58,708 nt of DNA, taken from contig NW_019776102.1 of NCBI RefSeq assembly GCF_001039355.2, positions 1 through 58,708 of the forward strand, read 5' to 3'. Within the stretch, counting starts at the first letter, position 1; every line of letters starts with the position of its first letter. The notes beneath the pieces were generated by a model. It did no database searches. It was not told where the DNA came from and saw only the letters and a program-made list of their open reading frames with translations. Positions 51,898-58,708 of the stretch are shown piece by piece. The translations under genes were made by a program, and so were the position numbers. The stretch comes from Lingula anatina (lineage: Eukaryota > Brachiopoda > Lingulata > Lingulida > Lingulidae).

Positions 51898-54800
51898 TCA
51901 TGTACTACGAGAGTTGTGAAATTCAACGGCAAAACCATCATCAAAACCCTGCATAGTATTCCTGCCAACGCATTCAAGATCAACAAAGTCTCTAGCGACA
52001 GATGCGCTGCTGTTTCCGCTTGTAGTACACGCAGTCGTTTTGGCGTGGCCCTCCGTTGCGAAGTCGTACGCACACCGAGATCCCCCCAAGGCAACATTCC
52101 TCCTCCTCCTATATCTACGTCCGCGCGGCCGACTGCGACTAGGGACTCGAAGATGTTCCTCCTCTATGAAGAAACTTCTCAATTTGAACATGACGAAGTC
52201 CCTAATTTCTCCCAATGTTTCCTCTTTTCCTGTGTCGATGTAGATATTCACAAGTTTGTGCAGTCTGCGATAATGCAGGGCTCGGGTGCAAGGTCCGTAC
52301 GGAATAGGTCCGTCTGAAATTTGAATGATATTGCATTGTCAATATTGAAAAATGCAGCGAAAAAATATATTTAAAAAAGGACTCCAGAAAAAATCAAAAA
52401 TGTAAACGAAAATTGATTTTTTTTTTAATTTTAAAATGTCGATAAAAAGAATACACAGACACAGACCATTCATTACATTTATCATCTGTCAATCCTTGAG
52501 AAATTCATGAATTAGTAAATGAAATAAAAGAATCGAGCTCGACATGCAGATAACTGACCATAATATGAAACATCCCTGTAGCATGATTGGGGCACCAGTA
52601 GTTTTACCAGGCGTGTCTGATTCCGGTGCACTCTCTGATCAACATTCATCTCTTTGAAGGCGCAGAAGATTTGTTCTCTGCGGGATATCTCTTCCTGTAG
52701 CTTGGACAGAGCGATCGGACTTATGTCGCCTTCCTCCAAGTATTGGCTGAAACAGACAAGCACCTGGAATAAACGCTGTGTTGGTTCCCTGAGACTGAGA
52801 ATATACTGGTGAACGCGTCTACTGTCTAGAAGTATTCAGTAAATAAATTTCTTTTGCCTTTGGATGAAATAGCCAGACCCTCAGCCAAAACCCTCCCTAT
52901 AGCACTGTAGTACAGACTGGTAACATATTCCCCAAATTTCTGACAGTATTACCCGAAGTGACTTTATATTAGCCTCGAGAAAATTTGAAAAAAAATTACA
53001 TTTTGTGTATCACAATCTCAAAGAAAAAAAACTCACCTGTACCAATGCGACCCCTCAATCTCGGGCATCAAATGAAACCAAGCATTTCTCTGAACCATCC
53101 TCTTGACTGCCATCTGGCGGATCAAAATGTCCGCGCCGTACGTCCACAACTGATTCATCCAACACACCACTTCCTCCTTGGCTGTCCTGGGGTCCCACAG
53201 AGCACCGTAAGGACTCTGGCGATAATGCAAATCCCAGAGAAAAGAGGTGAACAAGGTTTGCACTTCATAATACCGCTGTCCAAGAGATTCATAATGCTCC
53301 AGTGAGTCCACGTTGTACTCGTTGAACAAGCACCAAGATTTGTACTGTTGGTCCACAACGCTGTATAAGTCGGCGCAGTTGTTCATGTACCTCAATACGA
53401 GGTCGAGGTCTGAAAAAGACGTATCAGGTAATATGTATTATATTTGTCAATAGCAGTGACTTTTGACAAACTTCACCAAATACATTATCGGTGCAATTAA
53501 ATTAAATTAAATTAAATATATTACTAATACTTGAAGTTTTGTCGTATCAGCATTAATTTACGAAGGTATACATTCTTTGAAAATAACATAATGACAAAAA
53601 TACAATAAGTAAATTATTTCTATTTTTACCGAATTTTCCACTTCGAATCTTGGCCTTGTTTGTCATCAAGAATGGGTGGGTTTTGAATAAGTGGTCCATT
53701 AGCATATCCACAATGGGCCCATGTCCCAGGTTCAATTCTTCGGCCAGATCGTACAATTCGTCGATCTCGTCTCCATCTTAAACAAAACAAAACAAATAAA
53801 TCAAAATTAAAACAAATAAGACACACCTCTGTATGATAGATCTAGCATTTCTGACAATTGGAACAGAAATGTTAAATTGATTTCAGAACCAATCAATCTT
53901 TAAAATTACAGGAAGGAGGAGTGTTTGTAGTTACCTAATATTTGAACATCGCGAATGGCCTTAAATATGGGTGTGTCAGCCGACCTGTGACCCTCTAACA
54001 GTCGAGCCAGTGTCCTTATTTCTACTGTCTGTACGCAAGCATCGTATAGAGCTTCTATTATGATGTAATCTGTAACAGCAAAGGTTTTCTTTTTTAAGAT
54101 ATAATTATACCAAATTCTTTATAATACATCGCATTGGTATTTCAGGTACACAGTACAGAATATTCCCCGCGAAAAACAAACACTTGGGGGATTTTACTGA
54201 GGCCAATGGTGTCTTCCTTTGTGTCATCAACATTTCTTCTTTTTTATTTACCACGACTTTCAGATACCGACACGATTTTAAACTGTTCAAAATGGTTTCA
54301 TGGCAGAAAGGTTTGCCTGGTAATTTGATTATTCCCTTTGTGACGTTTAATCATGCCACACCCGTGAAGATATTATCAAAGACGATCACTCGTCCCCAGA
54401 TACGTTCATTTTTTTCTTTTTTTTTTAATACGCTTGAGTTAAAAAGGCCACACCTGAAAATACGCAGACACGGGAAAAAATGTACACATTTCTTCTAAAC
54501 ATTGCATTTACACACCAATATTCACGTGTCCTGAAATCACTAGATATATAGCGATAACCTTAAAACGCTTTCTTATTTATGCCCCTATTTCACACAGACC
54601 ACGAATCCCACGAATCGCCAGGAATTGACAAATTTCGGGATTCGTGAGAATTCGTGAGATTTACGATTCAGTTATGATACAGGTGCGATAGTGTTACAAA
54701 TATTCGTGGGATTCGGCTGTCCAGAAATTCACTACGATTTTTTTGGAATCGGGAGTTCGTGGCCAAAATTTTGAACAGCTCAAAATTTTGGCCACGAATT

Positions 54801-56061
54801 CCTGACTGATCAAGAATTGCAAGAACTGCCCACGATTATATACCAATCTGTTAAGAACTTCACGAACTGATTACGATTCAACCACGAATTCTGAAATTTG
54901 TCAATTCACGGCCATTCGTGGGATTCGTGATCTGTGTGAAATAGGGGCATTAGTCAAAATCACATCCCCACAACAGTTTATTTACAAAACGAATTCGTAT
55001 TAAGGTAAACTACTCACTATCTGCTAGGCATTCCATGTAGTAGTCGTAAAACTTGACATCACAACCGGGACGGTTCATTCGCTGCCGGTGCAGGGCCAGT
55101 AGACCACCCCAGCTGAGGTCCATGTCTTCTATCGAAGATTCATCTTGATCTAGAATAAAAAAGATCAAAAAGTTTTGATGATGTGCATTTATACGCTTTT
55201 CTTTTTCTTCGTTTTTTTTCTTTTAATCAAAATAATAGGCCTATAAGTAAAATTCGATTTGTTATAATATCTTAAATCAACATGGATCCGAACGAATGTC
55301 TGATTATTTACCTTGGAAATAATGCAGCGGAAAGTTGAATAGCTTCAACATTTGGGAGAAAAGGAACTGTTTGCCTCGCTGCCAGTAGGGGTCTTTAGCA
55401 TCCGGTGCGTACAGACACGTGATCACTTCTGGATCTCCCGCCATTAACCCTTGGTACTCCTTCTCGTAGATGAGACCTTTGATGTACTCCAGTTTGTACA
55501 GCAGGGATGACACCATCTTGGGAGCTAGTACAGGGGTTGGGATCTTCATAAGATATTTTCCAAACCCGAAGTCATACACGTTCTGAAAGAGGTAATAAAA
55601 GTTTTGACTTACACATCATGAAATGTCCCTGGAACTAATTGAATAAAAATAAATAAATAAAAATGCACCGATAATCGAGGAAAACTGAAAGTATCATCAA
55701 AAGCATGAAACAAGTTTTAAAATAACGTTTGCCTTGTTTAGCAAATAGATGCATTGATGTATTCAACTTATATGCTAGCTTGTGGTCTTACCTCAACGTG
55801 TCGCTTCCAAAAGTATGGATCACAGCACAATGCTTGGAATGTCTTACAAGTGCGGGAAAATTGAACAAAGCTCTTGGTGTCAAGATGCTGAACAATTTGC
55901 TCCATGAGCTCCGGAGGCAGACTTGTAAGTTGACATGGCGGCTCCTCCTCAGCCTCCAAATATTCAAGACATTTTGTCTTTTTCCAGTGTGGAATAGGAT
56001 CAGTCGTGTGTCTGATCCTCTTCTTCGCGTGTCCACTAAACGAATTCTCTCGGGTAGTCAT
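51898..56061 (-). CDS. F-box protein of unassigned family (8 exons, 643 aa)
   Basis: Likely substrate receptor of an SCF (SKP1-cullin-F-box) ubiquitin ligase. Exons: 56061-55792, 55582-55312, 55149-55018, 54069-53935, 53776-53630, 53409-53037, 52746-52559 and 52313-51898 (TGA). All phases agree and total 643 residues. Exon 1 carries the F-box (about residues 45-90: LTSLPPELMEQIVQHL, then FSRTCKTFQALC, FWKRHVE). The remainder is a long mostly helical region with aromatic-rich stretches (CWMNQLWTYGADILI) that I cannot match to a named F-box subfamily. Residues about 560-578 are an Arg-rich block (RGRRYRRRRN), possibly a nuclear signal. Start: ATG at 56061. Two junctions need care. Exon 7 uses the acceptor before 52746 rather than a nearer CAG, because only that keeps frame. 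Its donor (GTCAGT) is weak, so the last exon is the least certain part. It is head-to-head with FBXL8. Confidence 0.82.
54580..54949. mobile_element. Long foldback MITE with TTA target duplication
   Basis: Almost the whole 370 bp folds on itself. The outer ends TGCCCCTATTTCACACAG are exact mirrors, then CACGAATCCCACGAAT-type arms follow. At the centre CGTGGCCAAAATTTTGA and its complement enclose ACAGC. It is flanked by TTA on both sides (54577-54579 and 54950-54952). It lies in intron 3 of the eight-exon F-box gene. The TTA duplication suggests PIF/Harbinger. Confidence 0.7.
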
Positions 56062-56496
56062 GGTGACTCCACTAATATCAAATAAAATTGCTGAAATTTG
56101 CGCGAGAAAAAATCCTCGTGACCAAGTCAATATTCTGCTTGGGCGTTTAATTGCCTAGCAACGCTTTCCTTGGCAGCATTACGTCATAATGCGAGCGTGA
56201 TTAAACCATGGTTGTGACGTTTGCGACGTCATTTGGTTGTACGACTTCAACTTCTTTGATAATACCATACAGTCTGATATATTTTTCAGAAACCGAAGGG
56301 AGAAGGGGCAGGACCCCCTGACCCCCCCCCCCCACCCCACCCCCCGACCCCCACCCTTCTAAATTCGCCACTGCCAAAGTATCTCATTCATTTTAGTTCG
56401 ACTTTTAGCTTCTTCTCTCGGTGAAACAAGTCTATTTTTAGCGTAGCAGAGAATCCCATAGGTCACATGACGGGGGAATTCCCTTCCTGTGCCAGT

Positions 56497-56596
56497 GCAT
56501 TGTGGGTACAGAGTCAGCTGTCATTCAACACCTGAGCCACCGCAGAGCAGAATGACCATATATGGGGGAAAGATTTGATAAACAGTCACAGATGAG
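56497..56596 (+). promoter_or_regulatory. FBXL8: Putative FBXL8 promoter and 5' non-coding exon
   Basis: GCATTGTGGG at 56497-56506 lies 90 bases before a good donor (GATGAG/GTAAGC, exon end 56596) that pairs with the acceptor at 57267. The interval 56062-56496 to the start of the divergent F-box gene is only about 0.45 kb and also holds a C-rich repeat fragment. It may act as a bidirectional promoter. Confidence 0.45.
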
Positions 56597-57366
56597 GTAA
56601 GCTCCAGACTAAGATTAGTTCCTTTGTTGTTGCAGGATATATCGTTAGTGCAAGTCACAAACAAGATCGAGCATTTTCGAGATCTTTCATGGACGATTGG
56701 TAAATATTCAGCAAGTTTATACTTTGGTGTTCCAGCTTGTTTCATGATTCAGTGTTTATTTTGTTTGTGCATTCGGGATTATTTAGTGATCTGCGTAGCT
56801 GGTCAAGGGTCTTCTTTGCTTCGTACATGCCTTGTCTGCGGCTAGAACTAGACGAAAGACATTAAGTAGTAGCACGTACAGTACAGGTGTCGCAGGACGT
56901 GATTTGTTTTTGTTTGATATGTGAGAGATTTAATAATGTTTTCCATGAAATCGTCTGGCATAGAGCTAAATATAATGTAATATCATCTTTTCTTTTTGTT
57001 GTGAACCGCTATAATGGTACATTCAGTAAGCAACCTGATTTACGCATTTAAAGATCTATTGGTAATGCCTTGAAATTGAGATATTTTCATATTATATATA
57101 TATGTAAAAGTTATCATTAGTATCTTTACTTAGGGCACAAAACTTTAATTTTTCATTAAATTTAACTTCAGCAGTTTTAATATGACAAAAAGTCTCCAAG
57201 TTTCTTGTCAAAATTCAGAACACTTGCATTCTATAAATTTTACCAGTACATTTGCATATATTCCAGGCCAGTTAGGAAGCAGGTACTGTGTAGGTAACAC
57301 ATCAACCCAAGGACACCCCCCCTTCCAGTCCCGCCCACCACTCACACCCCACACCCCATTTTCAAC

Positions 57367-58527
57367 ATGGCATCCAGTCAGGACTGGAGCAGTCTCCCAG
57401 AGCACGTCGTGGTCAAGATCTTCACCTGTCTGACTCTGGGTGACCGCTACAACGCTGCCTTGACCTGCAGGGACTGGCTGCACTGCTTTAGTCTGCCCTA
57501 CCTGTGGAGGCACTTCGATTACTACTTCTACACCAAGTCCCAGGAGAGACTGGTCAAGTCGGTCCAGTTGTACGGTCAGTCTATGAAGTCTGTCTACATA
57601 GAGCTTGACCAGGGAGAGGCAGAGAATAGGGACAATGCGTGTAAGGTGCTAACAGGCCTTGCAAAGTTACCACACAGGAGGCTGCAGCGGATTAGAATTA
57701 AATGTACCGGGGAGAACCCATTGTTTTATGTCGGTCAGGAATTTAAGGAGGCTCTGACTGACCTGTTTGGTCAAGTTGCTAATGGCCAGGGTCTGTCTAA
57801 TCAGTTATTGGAGGTGGACCTCAGCGGACTGCCAGTGGCTTACGACGACAGTGTATTTGACGTTCTGTCACAGAATCACCCCAACCTAGAAAGATTGAAT
57901 ATACTGAACAGTATATTGGTTTGCAAAGTCACACCACAGTGCGTGCTACGTCTAGTGACACGCTGTCGCAAGCTGAAGGAGATTCAGGTCTTCTACAGCA
58001 GCATGTCTGAGGATATCCTGGAGGCTTTCACAGAGGGGAACCGCATCCCGCTACAACATCTCTCCATGAAGTGCAGGAGGGAGGAGAAATATGGACGGGA
58101 TTTATCGGACGATATGTGGAAGAGAGTAGTGCAGGCGCTTCCGGATTTACATGTTACTCTGGCTTTTGACAATACGTGTCCGTTGCATAAAGTAAGCCAG
58201 ATCATGAACCCACAAATTCCAGTCTCTGTATTACGTCTTGAGACGTTCACGCGTATATACGAGGAAGTCAATCTTGCTACAGATTTTTACCATGATAGCT
58301 TGGAAAAGCTAGTACTTCAGACGCGACCTTCAGCAGAACTGAACAAAGCTTTACTGCGATTATCTTCGTGCTGCCCAAAGTTGCGTGCGCTGCATGTGTT
58401 TTGCGTGCTCGACCGTGCTTGTATTGAGAAAATCCACGCAGATCATCCTATTTTAAAGGAGAAAGGTTCGTATACACTGAAGGATACAATGGAGCCACAT
58501 CCCTGGATCTCTGGCAGGGATTGCTAG
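57367..58527 (+). CDS. FBXL8: FBXL8, F-box/leucine-rich-repeat protein
   Basis: Predicted SCF ubiquitin-ligase substrate receptor: the F-box binds SKP1 and the repeat region recruits substrate. The coding region is one exon of 386 residues. The F-box is at about residues 8-50 (SSLPEHVVVKIFTCLTLGDR, CRDWLHC, LPYLWRHF). Next is a stretch very like vertebrate FBXL8 (RIRIKCTGENPLF, VGQEF, then EVDLSGL). Irregular leucine-rich repeats follow through about residue 350. The C-terminus (YTLKDTMEPHPW) matches the YTLK...EPHPW ending of FBXL8 closely, which settles the name. The ATG at 57367 follows a CT-rich leader and an acceptor at exon base 57267; the donor at 56596/56597 would give a 5' non-coding exon. 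Its length is close to vertebrate FBXL8 (about 374). Orthology is from recalled sequence, not a search. Confidence 0.92.
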   Translation: MASSQDWSSLPEHVVVKIFTCLTLGDRYNAALTCRDWLHCFSLPYLWRHFDYYFYTKSQERLVKSVQLYGQSMKSVYIELDQGEAENRDNACKVLTGLAKLPHRRLQRIRIKCTGENPLFYVGQEFKEALTDLFGQVANGQGLSNQLLEVDLSGLPVAYDDSVFDVLSQNHPNLERLNILNSILVCKVTPQCVLRLVTRCRKLKEIQVFYSSMSEDILEAFTEGNRIPLQHLSMKCRREEKYGRDLSDDMWKRVVQALPDLHVTLAFDNTCPLHKVSQIMNPQIPVSVLRLETFTRIYEEVNLATDFYHDSLEKLVLQTRPSAELNKALLRLSSCCPKLRALHVFCVLDRACIEKIHADHPILKEKGSYTLKDTMEPHPWISGRDC

Positions 58528-58543
58528 GTTAGGATCGCAATAT

Positions 58544-58708
58544 GACTGGGTTTGCATGCCTAGTTTGATCTAACATGATCGATCCATCTCCAAGGGGTTT
58601 CTTGCTAAATTGCTTTCAGCTTAAGCGGCTTAGATGTCTGGTATGCTTACTGAAGCTGCTAAGTAATAATTAATTACCCCCTAGCAGCTTCAGTAGGCCT
58701 GGCAGACA
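58544..58708. mobile_element. MITE, family A, copy 6, cut by the window edge
   Basis: Starts 17 bases after the FBXL8 stop codon: GATCGATCCATCTCC, TTTCAGCTTAAGCGGCTTAG, GTAATAATTAATTACCCC. It runs off the right edge, so the FBXL8 3' UTR is largely this transposon or ends within it. Confidence 0.65.

Noticed and set aside
52040-52317. Plus-strand frames opposite the last F-box exon
   Set aside because: Shadow of the Arg-rich minus-strand exon, which joins in phase to the upstream exons.

Overview
This window is animal nuclear DNA, AT-rich and mostly non-coding. It has spliced genes with GT/AG introns, many microsatellites, many short foldback transposons (MITEs) and a few assembly gaps. The proteins (SLC7A4-like transporters, a galanin/allatostatin-A-type receptor, an FBXL8 orthologue) and the repeat style point to a marine invertebrate. 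A deuterostome such as a hemichordate, echinoderm or amphioxus is my best guess, but this is weak inference. Nothing bacterial, viral or CRISPR-like was seen.

Layout. (1) About 1-4.2 kb, minus strand: the 5' two coding exons of an SLC7A4-like amino-acid transporter whose last exon lies beyond the left edge. (2) About 4.2-17.7 kb: intergenic, with MITEs, microsatellites and a possible 5' non-coding exon at about 12.5-12.8 kb. (3) 17.8-18.8 kb, plus strand: a rhodopsin-class neuropeptide GPCR with a one-exon coding region and altered DRY and CWxP motifs. (4) 22.3-26.9 kb, minus strand: a complete three-exon SLC7A4-like paralogue with the same exon design as gene 1. (5) About 27-44.4 kb: a repeat-rich gene desert with a 3.5-kb inverted-repeat element, several MITE families, a 539-base gap and no convincing gene. 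(6) 44.5-49.9 kb, plus strand: a seven-coding-exon gene for a 293-residue basic, proline-rich protein that I do not recognise. (7) 51.9-56.1 kb, minus strand: an eight-exon F-box protein of 643 residues that I cannot assign to a named family. (8) 56.5-58.5 kb, plus strand: FBXL8, head-to-head with the previous gene.

How the genes relate. The two transporters look like an old tandem duplication. The first has lost the small-residue motif of membrane segment 1 that the second retains. Two unrelated F-box genes, both expected to be substrate receptors of SCF ubiquitin ligases, start about 0.45 kb apart and may share a promoter. The unrecognised gene and FBXL8 share the same 10-base promoter-like element (GCATTGTGGG) at nearly the same distance upstream of their inferred first splice donor. 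I did not find a wholly new multi-gene system. The best leads are the altered transporter, the atypical receptor, the two unassigned proteins and the foldback elements.

Gene models were assembled by hand from reading frame and splice-site agreement. Start codons were taken as ATG.
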